NCBI GenBank assembly: GCA_951799445.1
Contig: OX637291.1
Coordinates: 1,552,501 to 1,616,500, forward strand
From: Pseudisothecium myosuroides
Taxonomy: Eukaryota > Streptophyta > Bryopsida > Hypnales > Lembophyllaceae
Direction of reading: 5' to 3'
DNA length: 64,000 nt
Part shown: positions 1 through 15,104 of the stretch, in pieces
Layout of the letters: each line of letters opens with the position of its first letter
How positions within the stretch are numbered: the first letter of the stretch is position 1
The notes under the pieces: generated by a model
The model's database searches: none
Seen by the model: the letters and a program-made list of their open reading frames with translations, nothing else
What the model was told of the DNA's origin: nothing
Translations under genes and position numbers: made by a program

Positions 1-2798
<2,798 letters not shown>

Positions 2799-3334
2799 TT
2801 GATCGAAACCCTAAACGCTGACCTGCTTCCATTTCTTGTCTATGTCTTACTAGATTTTCACTGCAGGTAAGCAATGCTGAGTTATAGCAATGCCAAGTGC
2901 AGAGTACATGTACCATACCAGTGAGATTTGTAGAAACTTACACCAATAAGCTTAAGTCATATTCGTTAGAATGGCTGAATTTCAAGAGATTGGCGCTTTT
3001 CCAGTTTCCACTCTGGAACACGTCTCAGATCTATAGCAAATTAGCAATCCCAGTTTGTAGAGCTCTATGCACTTGAATGTCAAAAAATTTGGTGCTCTGA
3101 AAGATGCCATTTTAACGAATATGATCGTCATAGAAAATACGTTATTATTTTGCTGTAAGGAGTGAGTATGTCCACAGTAAACGTTCAGAATAACTTGCCT
3201 GATGAAGCTGCTTGAATTGCTGAAGCCGGCTACTTGAGGTCATCTGGTTTGTCATTTTTTTCAAATAAAAAAGTTCTCCATGGTGGATTGATTTCGGTTT
3301 GCTCCGATGGCTAACAACCTGCGTACTCCCTAAA
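2799..3334. other. 3' flank of the receptor kinase gene, no gene seen
   Basis: This is AT-rich sequence downstream of the kinase stop codon. An AAACCCTAA-type motif lies just after the stop at about 2807. No long open frame, RNA gene or clear element boundary is visible. Confidence 0.4.
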
Positions 3335-3920
3335 GTTCCTTGACTATGTTTTCACCAAAACTGCTTCAAAACTGCCATTTCTAGTACAAGTACCAAATTT
3401 TAGAAATAAAATATTTTTGGACACATGTAACCCTAGGATCTTGTAGTACGCTGGTTTGAGAAGATGTGGAAAAAAATTCATAAATTTTTACCATGTGGGT
3501 TGCAAGATATTAGCGTTTGAATTAACAAAAATCCTTTTTGGGGCCCTGCAAAAAACAGGGCAGCTGCACTTCACAAGGTCACATTTGTAGGAATGTTGGA
3601 GGTGCTCCTTTGGATTCATTCTTCAAGGCAAGTTGGCTACATGCTTGAAAAATTTCAGATCATTTGGAATTGTACAACATATAGGAAAAAAATAGTAAGT
3701 AGAAAGAAGTAGAGAGTGATTCAAAATACTAAATTGTTAAGAATTTAGTTAGGGAATTGAAAAATGCCAATCCCAATGGTTGTAATGTTGTACGGAGTAA
3801 TAAACAATCTACACCCAATATTTTTATTTTTTTCAAAAATATTGAAAATTGAATTAAACAAAGGACTTCAAAGTTTATTTTAGAATAGAGAATCCATAAC
3901 TACCCCCAAATTAGAGTTCC
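3335..3920 (+). repeat. Dispersed repeat family A, copy 1 (outside the giant element)
   Basis: The block starts near TTGACTATGTTTTCACCAAA and runs through TAGGATCTTGTAGTA, GGGCAGCTGCACTTCACAAG and AAATGCCAATCCCAATGG. The same ordered words recur, diverged, at about 15,105, 24,860, 47,330, 53,170 and 57,260. The family is non-coding and AT-rich. I cannot see terminal repeats that would define its class. Boundaries are approximate. Confidence 0.75.
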
Positions 3921-4169
3921 TTTCTTGCTTCTTTTCTCTTGATTTGAATTTATGCTATAAAAATGATCTTTTTGAATTTGAAACCACCTAATACAAAGTA
4001 ACATGTAGCTTATCAAATCTAATTTCTAATTTGAAAATTCTTAAAGTCTTAAATTTAAATGGTTTTTTGCAATTTGAACTTTGGGCCTATTACCATAGAA
4101 TGTTGATTTTTTAAATTTAGAATGATACATTAAATTTTAAGAAATGCACCATAGTGTTCAAGACTATAA

Positions 4170-4810
4170 CCCCTAAATGCCCAAGGCCTATTTGGAGCTT
4201 CTTGAAATTTGCTCTAAATTGAACAAAAAGTGAACATTTTCATAAGTTGTACCAATTTCATTTAAATTGTAACTGTACAAATTCAAACTAGACATGTTAG
4301 AAATTACATAGGAAAAGAAAACATAACAATATCTTTTATAGATTGAAAGATTATAATGTTTGATCACGAGGGTGTTAAAACTATGAAAATTTTTCAATTC
4401 TCTTTTTGCATGTCAACTCTAAAAATTTGGTCACTAAAAAAATATGAGGTTATAGGGCCTAGCATGCACAACCCCAATCAATTTACGGTTTTTCAAAATC
4501 TATTCTACAATTTTTTTTAATGAATTTCTAAGGTGATTTTTTCTCCAAGATCTAGTGTATTTGAGGCTCATTTCCAAGAGCCCTTAACACTACGGGAAGT
4601 CAAGATTGCAACGGGTATCCTTGCACAAAATCTTAAATGGAAAAATCATAATCCTTCATTTTTAAGATCTGCTTTTTGATCCTAAAACTAGACTTCAAAA
4701 AGAATTCTCCAAAAATTTAAACTACTAAAAATAGCAATTTGGTTGGATTTTACTTAATTTCAAAGTTTTCGAAACACCAGAATTTGGTGCCTTGGGCAAT
4801 TAGGGGATAA
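4170..4810 (+). repeat. Dispersed repeat family B, copy 1
   Basis: About 640 bp matching, in opposite orientation, 10,610-11,230. A more diverged same-orientation copy is at 26,530-27,005. Shared words include CCCTAAATGCCCAAGGCC, GAGGCTCATTTCCAAGAG and CTTGCACAAAATCTT. It lies shortly downstream of a family A copy here and again at 24.9-27.0 kb, so A and B may be parts of one larger element. Non-coding. Confidence 0.7.
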
Positions 4811-5529
4811 TATTCACATATCAAAAAAATTTAGATTTTTTTCGAGATGACTTGCTATAAAGTTGTGACAGGAAAATTCCTTCTAATAGAATAGTAGAGA
4901 AAAACTTCTGGAGTAGATTCATGCAGGCCAAAGGCGATGATGGCATGGGATGTTGTTAAGAGACCAAAGTTCACAGAGATATGTGAAGAACTCAAGAAGA
5001 TTCAAGAGGCATTAGGGGTAGTCACACCTTCTTCACAAAGCAGCTTTTGCAGAACAATGAAAAGTTGGTGAGGCAAAACAAGAGCCAATGGGGAGTGGTT
5101 TTGGGTGAAGGTGTGACAATGGAGAACCAAAAACTGTAGAATCGGTTTACATGCAAGACAGGATGGATGAGGGAATTTTGCAAGGTTCCAGAATCCAATC
5201 AACTGGTGAGAGAAAAGACGGGTTGATGTTACCTGCACGCACCTCGTGCAACCGCGTTAGATAAAAAAAACTACGGAATGAAATTACAAAGCTCCACTGG
5301 AGTGCCGATCAAAATTTTTGTTTGCAAAGTATTTCACATCCATTATTCACCTGCGCAAGGGAATAATGGACGTCACAAAGGCTTCAAAAAAAAGTATATT
5401 TTGCGTTCGGGAAGCCAAAACCTAAACTGCCATGTCCCAATTCTTCAAAGAATGGACGAGTAGTGAAGAATGTGTGACTACCCCTATTACTAAGCTCAAT
5501 CTACTCAATCTTGTAGAATGTAGAGCCAA

Positions 5530-6386
5530 GTCCAGTTCATTTACAAACTGCCTATTTAGCCATGCAAAAATACTTTGTGGATTATAATTGGTATTTTTTT
5601 ATAAGCATAATTATCATTGCATCCTTACACAATTGCAGTCACGCACACCAAATTTGAATTTTAGAAAACCAAAACTCCATTTTGGGTGAATTTTTTAATT
5701 TAATTTTCATGGTTTTACATGATAATTCATTGAAAAATATTGGTGATGAATTCTTTAAATTTGATTGCAGGGATATGTAGAAAAATCCATATGCACATCT
5801 TCTCTTTAATGAGCATCTCCAAAAAAGTTTTACAATTCCTTCTATAGAGATTTCAATGATGGGGTGACAATGCCCAAATTTTATGAAATAGATATTTCTT
5901 TATTGTAATTTGATTTTTCTATTTGCCCCCACATGGTATATAATTTTGTACATTTGAGCACGACGGTACAATTATTTTGCCAAAATTTAGTTAAAATATA
6001 GAGATCATATCCATTTCTTCAAAGTTTGCACATATGACACTTTTCATTGAATTCTTCATAGATCATTTTTTTATTATTTAAGGGGGTGTTTTTTAATATG
6101 AAAGATGTGCATATGGATGTTCCCTACATATCTATGCAATTGAATTAAGAAAATTCATCACCAATTGTTTTCAATAAAATATTATGTAAAATCATGAAAA
6201 CTGACTTCAAAAAATTAACCAAAAATGATATTTTGCTTTTTTGAAACCGAAATTTGGTATGTTTGATTGGGATTGGGTGAGAATTGAGTATTAATTATGC
6301 AGGGCAAAAAAATGCCAATTTTATTTATAAATTATGTACAAATCTTTAAATAGCTCAAACTGAGGCAGTTTGTTAATGAACTGGAC
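5530..6386. mobile_element. Fold-back (long inverted-repeat) element, about 860 bp
   Basis: The left arm (5530 to about 5808) and right arm (about 6095-6386) are imperfect reverse complements over roughly 280-290 bp, starting from GTCCAGTTCAT on the left and ending ATGAACTGGAC on the right. Matching internal words include ACAAACTGCCT, TTGGTGATGAATT and CATATGCACATCTT. The middle is AT-rich and has no coding sequence. This is the form of a non-autonomous fold-back or MITE-like DNA element. I could not identify a convincing target-site duplication. Confidence 0.65.
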
Positions 6387-7121
6387 CTGACTGAGCAGTC
6401 CCATTTTGATGTTACAGAAGTGAATTTTGAAATGTTTGGAATATATAATTAGAGGTACTGCACATAGACTCTCACGTTGCTATATGTGTCCTACAATCAA
6501 CTGGTACTTCAGTTTCGGGTTACACCTACAAATCTGCTAGCTATATTGGAACTATTGAAGGGTGCCACTAAAAGGTTCAATTGCTTCTCCACTACACAAC
6601 ATTCAATAGCATGCATTGTCACTGCCTTGGCTCTATAGTAGATGGTGTGGAGTATTCTACACCCATTAGTAGCTAAGTGGACAGATGGAGGCTCAATGTG
6701 ATGACTGATGAGCAAGGTGCAATGAAGGAAAGGCAGTAGGCATGAAGGCTATTGAATGTTATGTGAGGTTAATGTGAACTAAATTTCTGCAATTCTTTTG
6801 AAATCTCTTTTGAGCACCATGTAGGATTTCTAATGTGCATTATATGAGTGGGTTATGCTAAGAAGATTCATGCATAACGATGAGGAAAAATACTACATTC
6901 TTTTTCATGTGAAAGTAGCAAATCCGCACCCGTAACGTTTTCAAATTGTGTAGCACAAATTATTTATTAACACTTCTCCTAGTAGCAGGATCTCAACATC
7001 GAATGAGTGCACAATGGTTCATCATGGAACATAGGGCAATTTGGCAATGAATTCGACTTTCGAGTTGTATTGAAGGTTACGTTCAGCGGACGCTGCAGAA
7101 AGATGGTTTCTTGCATTTCAG

Positions 7122-7284
7122 GTGGGCTACAGTCGAAGCGTGGACTGGAGATGCCGTTACTGTCATGAAGAAGAAGTCGAGGGGCTTCTCATCAATTGGC
7201 TTCCAAGGCTACAATTCAAGCATTGCAGAATCCATGCCAAGGCCTCAAGGAACGTCAAGACCAACGTACTCAGAGACCAGCTAA
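7122..7284 (+). CDS. Candidate terminal coding exon, 53 residues, parent gene unknown
   Basis: A TTTCAG acceptor ends at 7121 and is followed by an open frame from 7123 to a TAA at 7282-7284. The encoded stretch is Ser-rich and basic (KKKSRGFSSIGFQGYNSS...RPQGTSRPTYSETS) and looks like a protein C-terminus. Another frame of the same stretch is open to 7373 but has an unconvincing composition. No upstream exon is recognisable in the repeats between 2.8 and 7.1 kb. It could be an alternative 3' end of the receptor kinase gene, a remnant, or chance. Confidence 0.25.
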
Positions 7285-8391
7285 GTGCAACTCTACAGCT
7301 CAAGTCCTTATTTGAGATGTGCATCATCATACAAGGAAGAGGCATTCCACTCATCGAAGTGCTCACCTGCTAAACCCTGAACCTTTCTAAAACCCTAATC
7401 GTAAATTCCTCTAATGTACATTGCCTCGCGTGCGTGCAGCATCCGATCTCCTACGAGAATTTACACTGAGGCTCACATTGCTATGCACAATTGTCGACCA
7501 CTGGTGGATTTGTCTGGTGGATTGAGATGTATTGAATTTCAAAGAAATTTGAGTTGCTGATTAAAATTAGATTTCCGGACATCAGGAGATAACATAATGG
7601 AGATTTATAGTATGTAATCTGTCATTATTAGAAGTGACTACGTCAAATGTTGATATGTAGCCTAAAGACTCTGCAAGCAACAAGTTGCCTTATTTGACAT
7701 ATGGCTACAAGAAGAAAATCAAATGTCTCTATCTATTCCTGAGATTTGGCAATCTTACGTGTGTCAATGGCTAAAATTTTGTTGTTATTGTTGAACAAAT
7801 GAAGGGAGCTTCATTGGAGGGAGTAGCTCCGCACGACCTACACTGGTGACCTGTGACTGCCTTTGATTTATGACCTCTGACAAAGTTAATGGAGCAACAT
7901 TCACGGATTCTATGAAGCTTTATCGAACATAACTTTTTGATATTTGATTCTCTGCTGATTCTCTTTCACTTCGATCTAGAGGGTTCGGGTTTTTGTCGTC
8001 ATCCCCAATAAAACATCCCCAATATATGTATGAAAGCTGTTAATGTATATGGAACCAAAAATCGGATTGAGCGAAACCTAATGTACCCACCACGATAGCA
8101 GTCAGGTATATTGATGGCGGATATATGCCTCGATCACCAAATATCACCAGCAGCAATGACTTCAAAAATACGTTTTACTGTCACAAGCAAAAAAAAAATT
8201 GTTGTCATTGTAGGTGAAGACTGGTTCAAGGTTTGATTGCACTTAGTGTTAGGAATTGTGATGGCAAAAAGCAATCCAGTTTATGAATTCACTCAAATTA
8301 AATTATAAGACCCTGGCTAAGACAACTCTCAACTCCAAGTGAGGACATACCTAACTCGATGAACGAAGAACAGACGATAAGCTAATGTGCG
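7285..8391. other. Spacer between candidate exon and the AIRIM-like gene
   Basis: AT-rich sequence with AAACCCTAA-type motifs near 7372-7400 and a short A-run near 8190. It would hold the 3' flank of the minus-strand gene ending at 8392. No other gene or element seen. Confidence 0.4.
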
Positions 8392-10209
8392 TCAGAAATA
8401 CAGAAAAGCTTGAACCTCAAGCACTGTACAAATGATTCAAATGATTCTGTTTGATTTTTCACTGGCTGAATGTAAGAGAGCACATAGCTCAGGCACGTGC
8501 AGGAAAGTGAGCACAGTGACAAACCTTCATTGGGAGGCAGATTTGGTTGGTCTTGAAGCACGGCTTGCAATGCGCAAACATCGTCACTCCTATTGAGCAG
8601 AGAAAGACATTGATTAGTTCGATATTCAAAATATATTCAAGGAATACTCATTTAGATTCATCGTGCCAAGTGAGTTACGAGTGAACACGAATGATTGGAA
8701 TGAGAATTGTAATATTAGAGCATTAAGTATTCATTCAGCATGAACTGGTTGGATTATAAACTACCAAATAAATTTACACAATTGAAAGAAATGAGGAAAT
8801 ATTTTCTTACTGGTAATAGAAAAGATATGTTACCTAGACTCGTAAGATAGTGATGAAATGATTGCAAGCTTCAACTTATGCCTGAGTGTACAAATACCAG
8901 TCAATTGTGAGTCTCATAGTTATGCAGTTCGCAAAAGTCAGTAAATGCTGGCTTGCTTCATGTAGTAAAAGAAGAAACAAAAGATGCCAGAAATGACAAA
9001 AAGACTTACTCGTCTCGATGCATTATGTAAAGATCATGAAGGCCTTGAAGACAATCATTCAAACTTGGTCTCGGCCCGACCCTTTGCTCAGATTGTTGTG
9101 TTGTGATCTTCTCAGCTTTCAGTAGCCCCATTCCATCTCGCCATAGCTTCTCAAATGACTTAACAATTTTCTCTAGCTCAACACTGAGATGCTCACCCCA
9201 CATAAAAGAATCAATTTTCAGTCTCAAAGACAAGACAATTGAAACAATGACAAACAATACATATAGCTCTTGATTTCATTTGAAATTTCATTTGAAATAG
9301 AACCTAAATTCCGTAAATAGAATGTTCATTTCAATGCTAGAACCCTACTTTGTCCTGAAGATTTTGGTCTAATTGAACCCCAGACATAAGTGAGGTTCAC
9401 ACGGAGGCAAAGATAAAGTTCACTCACATGGTGGATTGCATCGAGCGCAATATGAGCTCTAGTTGTTCAATCTGCATTGCTGGCATGGCTTGCAAGATGG
9501 ACGTCATACTCTCCATAATGCCATAATTCTTTGCTTCCAGGAGCACCTGAAACCAGCACTCAAAAACTTCTTATTCTAGGCTTTAAAATTCCATTCACGT
9601 GCAAAGTCTCAACACAAAGTTTCGCCAGTCTGTCCTCTGTAGACGAGTTCAAAACATATCACCCAAAACAGAGATCTATCAGACCTAAAAAGTTATTATG
9701 GCAACATCATTAGCATTGTGCCGCTACAAAATCCTTTAAATTCAGCTATATATCTTTTACTGTAGGGTGATACGGATTTCTTAAGAACATAATTCATAAA
9801 TTCGGAGAACAAAATAGAATTGATCTGATTCAGTGGTCGATATTCTCAGGCAATGCATACTTCGCAGTACTATTTCCGTTTGATCCATGGCGAACATCAA
9901 CTGATTTTCAAATTCAAAACAAATCTCAAATCTCAGTAACCGAGAGAATAAAGTGCCGAATTCCAAAATTCCATAAAATCAATGATTCTGTTTCTACTGT
10001 GACGACAACCACGTCACCACAGGGTAATGGAAAATCAAATCGTAACATACGAGAAGAAAGAAAGAGAACAAGAGTACCGGTAACCTCTCGAGAATTGCAC
10101 TTGCATTGGCGAACTGTTTCAGAAGTCTTGATTGCAGATCCTCCCACGAGTTGTGAAGATCCAAAGCGCGACGGTACCTTTGCTCAAATTTCTTCACCAA
10201 ACGCTCCAT
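8392..10209 (-). CDS. AIRIM/C1orf109-like ribosome-maturation factor, 189 aa, six exons
   Basis: Exons on the minus strand are 10209-10078, 9546-9428, 9183-9010, 8881-8834, 8589-8525 and 8423-8392. All introns are GT-AG, the phases agree, and the total of 570 nt encodes 189 residues plus TGA. The start is the first in-frame ATG (MERLVKKFEQRY). The protein is mostly helical/coiled-coil. Landmarks are SWEDLQSRLLKQFANASAIL near the N-terminus, RVGPRPSLNDCLQGLHDLY in the middle, then MHRDEHKLKLAIISSL and LQDQPNLPPNEV near the end. This pattern, a proline-serine 'PSLxDxLxxL' motif followed by a charged H..E.KLK..I stretch, matches the C1orf109/AIRIM family. In animals AIRIM works with SPATA5, SPATA5L1 and CINP in late 60S ribosome maturation. 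Length fits the human protein (about 200 aa). Family assignment is from memory of conserved patterns; function in this plant is inferred. Confidence 0.8.
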
Positions 10210-10382
10210 AGTAACCACCTCACAGATGGTGACATTGCTCGAAAATTTGCGACATTAGGCCGTGGTGATTGAGCAGATCCATCTTGGCTACAATCTAGGT
10301 CATCGCCATGGGAAAAACGGTTGCCCTAATTCGGACAATAAACACTCCAGCGTGCTTCAAAACCAGAGAGTGAGAAGACATG

Positions 10383-10420
10383 CTAAACCCTAAACTCTCG
10401 CTAAACCCTAAACCCTAATT
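10383..10420 (-). promoter_or_regulatory. Telobox cluster upstream of the AIRIM-like gene
   Basis: Three AAACCCTAA-type motifs lie within 38 bp, about 175-210 bp upstream of the AIRIM-like ATG on the promoter side. Teloboxes are established promoter elements of plant ribosomal-protein and ribosome-biogenesis genes, which fits the proposed role. Similar single motifs are scattered elsewhere in the window, so chance or telomeric-repeat insertion remains possible. Confidence 0.5.
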
Positions 10421-10609
10421 GGAAAACAAGCAGATAGAGGCTCTGGCCCTGTAGCCCTGTAGGGTTTTTGACTTAGGTAGCTACACTGATTTGTCCTATT
10501 AGTGTGGAAGGAAATTAATGTCGCCTAGAAAATTAGTGTCACCACAAAATTTGATTTTGTAGAAATTGGTACAATGCAATATTATTTCAACCTATTCTAA
10601 TTTAACCAG

Positions 10610-11230
10610 CCCTAAATACCCAAGGCACCCAATTTGGGTGTCGACAATAGTTTGAATTTTCTATTTTTAGAAGTTTATATTTTTGAAAAAATCTTTTTGA
10701 AGTCTAGTTTTAGCATCAAAAATCCGATTGTGAAAATGATTGACTATGATTTTTCTATTCAAGATTTTGTGCAAGGGTACCCATTGCAATCTTGACTTTC
10801 CGTAATGTTGAGGACTCTTGGAAATGAGCCTCAAATACACTAGATCTTGGAGGAAAAATCACATTAGAAATTCATTTTTAAAAATTGTAGAATAGATTTT
10901 GAGAAGCCATAAATTAATTGGGGTTATGCATGTTAGGCCCTTTAGCCTTATATTTTTTTGGTGACCAACTTTTTAGATTTGACATGTGAAAATAGGATTG
11001 AAAGAATTTCTTAGTTTTAACACCTTCAAGATCAAACATTATAATCTTTCAATGCATAAGTGATATTGTTGTGTTTTCTTTTCCTACGTGATCTCTAACA
11101 TGCCTAGTTTGAACTTTTACAATTACAATTTTAAAAAAATTGATACAACTTATCAAAATGTTGGCTTTTTGTTCAATTTAGAGCAAATTTCAAGAAGCTC
11201 AAAACAAGCCTTGGGCATTTAGGGGTTAAT
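10610..11230 (-). repeat. Dispersed repeat family B, copy 2 (inverted)
   Basis: Reverse complement of 4170-4810 with moderate divergence. It begins with CCCAAGGCACC and ends with GGGCATTTAGGGGTTAAT. Non-coding. Confidence 0.7.
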
Positions 11231-14200
11231 ATAAATAATACAAATGTTTTGATATGTTTATATATTGAAAACATCTTATAAATACCATCAATATTTTGCA
11301 TACTTAGCAAAAAAAACAAGTCAATGTTTTATTTATCAAACCTTAAAAATAAGTGTCAAATATTTATCAATTTGATAGTAAAATTTTATTTATCCAAATA
11401 TTTACTTGAAAGAATTTTATTCATAAAACTATGGAAGAGCATCTATAGCAAAGGATAGAGATTTTAGAACTATTCTAAAATAATTGAATGTCATATTTAA
11501 CTATTATTTCAGTACCTTATACATTCAAGATTTGATACAATATTCTAAAATGCCAAATTAGTGTATATCTTTTTTTATAGGGTGAAATATACAAAAGTTT
11601 ATTAGACAATCTTAAAAATGTCACTATCCTTGTTAATCAATGTCGTAAATATACCAATTATCTTACCATAGGGTAATGATATGTTGCCACCCTGTGTAGT
11701 AAGCTATTCATTTTTGGAAGGAATTGAAGTTTGGCAATGGAAAGAATTCAATATTTTGTTCCATTATTTTTCAAATTACCAAAAAAATGGCAGTAAGCCA
11801 GTAGTGAAAGCTTTTTTAGTTATCACTTAAATTAGATAACACTATATGTTGAGCTCGATGTTGAGTGTACAACTAAACTTCATTTTTGTTAAAGTATTTT
11901 CAATCAAATTGGATGCATTCCTATTGTATCAAGACCTTAATTATGATATCATTTAGGTTTTCAGCCACTATTCAACATATAGTTGACAAACATTCTATAT
12001 TACATTCATTTTTCATATTTGTGTTTGTTTGAAATATGATTTTCTTCAATAACAAAGTAATAGTTTCTTACATCTCTCTCTAGTAAGAAAATTGGAGAGG
12101 CAATTAAATACAGTGCTTCACTCTAGGCTTCATTTTAGATTTGAGTCATCTTTTTGAAAATTCACCTTCTTTAAATTTTAATTATTTATAGAAGAACATA
12201 TCATCATCCTATGGTACTTGGTAGACACAAGAAAATAAGCCTTTGCATAATAGGGAACAATAGCTCAAAAATAATAATATGTTTCATTTTTGTTTGGGCT
12301 TGTAACTAATTGACTTTGGAATTATTCTTTCAACAACTACTTGTGACAATTCTACTAGATATAAGAATATATTATTTTAATTGATGGGCCCTAACATGCC
12401 ACTTCAAAGCATGTCTCCATCATCTTTATTTTGATTCATAACTTTAGAACTTTCAAACCATTGATCATCATTGCTTAAAGGTCAATCTAATTACACACTA
12501 AAATTTTACATCTATATTTTGGAGAGCCCATCAACTTCCAATTTTTCAATCCTTTACACCAAATTTGTCCAAAACTAGTAAGTTGCCTACTTACGAGTTG
12601 AATATAGAATTTAGTAAACTTGTGAATCCCTAAGAAACTTAGATTTGACAAACCTATCCTTAACACGTTAGAATAAAAGCTTTGGATAATATTTAAAGGG
12701 GCTTGGAACAATTTCCATCAACTTTACCTATATGGTAAACTTTGGGCATGTTGAGGTAGAGATGATTTTAGTTTGTTTTCATGCATTGAAATAACTTGAC
12801 ATTTAGAAGCTATCCAATAATAATTGTAGAAAGCATAACAAATTCTTAGGATATAATCAATTAGCCCTATCACTCTATGGAAGACTTGAAGTGTCTATTG
12901 AACAACTTTGAAGGGTGTAGAAACAATCAACAAAAATATTCACCTTATAAATCAGGAAATTTGAGGCCCATGATCATGGTAATGGGCCCCATGTTTTGTA
13001 ATTAAGGTAGTGGCACATTAGTTGGTCCATAAAAGCATTTCAACTTCTTTCTCTTGGCCACATATCATAAAAATTTGGTTCAACCAAATTAGCAGAGGCA
13101 ATAAAGATGTTGCAAGTAGAATTTGAGTTTCCTACTACTTATGTGATATGTTATAAATACTCAAGAGCAACACTTTGTTGCATTAGTTCCTATGATTGGT
13201 CATAGACTCTCATAGGAAACTTTGCATTTAGAACCTTGAAGCAACAAAGGTGATGCCTAAATAGTAGTACCTTTAACTATACCTACTCTAATCACCTACA
13301 AATTAAACTTCAATTCCAAAAAAGAGACTAGCAATTTTACAAACAGATTTGGTTTGCAATTACGTATTACATAGAAGTACATTGTAGATATCTAAAGACT
13401 TAACTATGAAACAATTAAGAGGATGTTATGAATCCTTAGATGATTTCAAAAAATCCTCAAAGATGGAAAATTTTTTTATTTGATCCAAATTCGGAAGGTT
13501 CTTGAACCCATTCTCAATAGAAAATATTGGATATTCTTGCCTTGAGAAATTTTTAACTTTCCTACATAAGAATATGGCAAATCTATGGATTACCATGTAG
13601 TGTATTTTATAAATTCTTATTTTTTTATAGTGATATTAATTTTAACCATACAAATTATTAAAAAATAAATTTAGACCAACTAATGAAATGAAGCTCATCA
13701 AATTTAGTTTCTACTTTAATTTCAAAAGTTAAAAGTTTTCTAAAATTCATTTCTTATTGCAATTTGAACTTTGGGCCTATAACCATAGTGCCCAAATTTT
13801 TTAATTTTAGAATGACATTGTAAATTGACTTGTATTACAACATAACATTATTGTTGGGAGCCTCCTTTTTACTCCCTTGTATGAGGGATACTCCAATAGA
13901 ATATTCATGAGTGAGCAAACATTGGCTCTTGATTTAACCTCTAAAGAACTAAAGTACATTTCAGGCAAACATTGTGAAAAAATGCTATTTTTTAAAACAA
14001 AAAAAAAAAATGAAAAAAACGATTTTTTCCAAAATTCAACCATACAAGTTTGTAATAGGTTGTTATGGGAATTATGAGAATGTGTGAAAAAAATTTAAAA
14101 ACTTTGATTGCACAGATTGAAAGATTATTACGTTTGAAGTTAGAAGAATAAATATTCTCCCGACCTTGCCTAACAAAATTTAACTCCTTCTAGAATGAGA

Positions 14201-15104
14201 TTTTTACATTACATATGGTTATTTTTGACATTTGCATCTTGTATAATGTAAGTTACATACTTGCCAAATTTCGGAATAGAGGAGTTTTATACAAGCTGTA
14301 TGAATATGCCCAAGTTGTCCAAATTTTTTAGGGTAGCTGATAACTTTGGATTTGGACGCTAGATCAGAAAAAAAAAATTCCCACTAAAGGAGCACATGAT
14401 CACACCTTGTGTCAAAATTTCTTGAACATCTGACCAAAATTGACTTTGTGCGTAACTACTTGAGATCTCTTGCGTATATTGAATGGTCACTTAGTCCTTT
14501 GGAATTAAATTCAACAAACAAGTCTAGGGTATGTACAAAAAAATGGTCCCTTTAGGCCTGACAACATGGGAGAAGGATGCATGCAGTTTTACCCTAGAAG
14601 GACGGAGCATAAGACTATGTAGTCTTCTTGAATATCCTTTGTTTTGTTTGCTTTATACACCCCACTGTTTCTAAAAAAGACTGGTGTTTTCTTTGTATTT
14701 TACAAAAAAAACATGGGGCTTTTTTCAGAAACAGAGGTAGTATTCCAACTAAGTTAGAGTACTAACTACTTTATTTTATTTTTCATAGATGAAATCACAT
14801 GTCTTCTATAATTCATATAATTTCCAGATTTATTGGTGATGATTTCAAATAACTATAATCTATTTGAAGAAAAAGTGAAGAAATTCATAACTAATTCTTA
14901 ATTAGACCAAAAAATCTAGAAATTTTTCCATGTGTGTAAATTATAGTGAAGAATGTTAGGATTTAAGCAAAAAAAATGTGTCATTATAGAAATGGAAAAT
15001 TGATAAACAGTGGTGATAGGTCCAAATCGCAATAAGTTTTTAATTTTAGGAATTTCTGAAATTTTCCAATTGTAGTAGAATCTAGACTTAACCCCTAATT
15101 AAAG
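11231..15104. other. AT-rich spacer, no gene seen
   Basis: About 3.9 kb of strongly AT-rich sequence. A short segment at about 13,740-13,830 resembles 4,068-4,140 near the family A/B repeats, so part of this is also decayed repeat. Only short chance open frames occur. No RNA gene or intact element was recognised. Confidence 0.5.
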
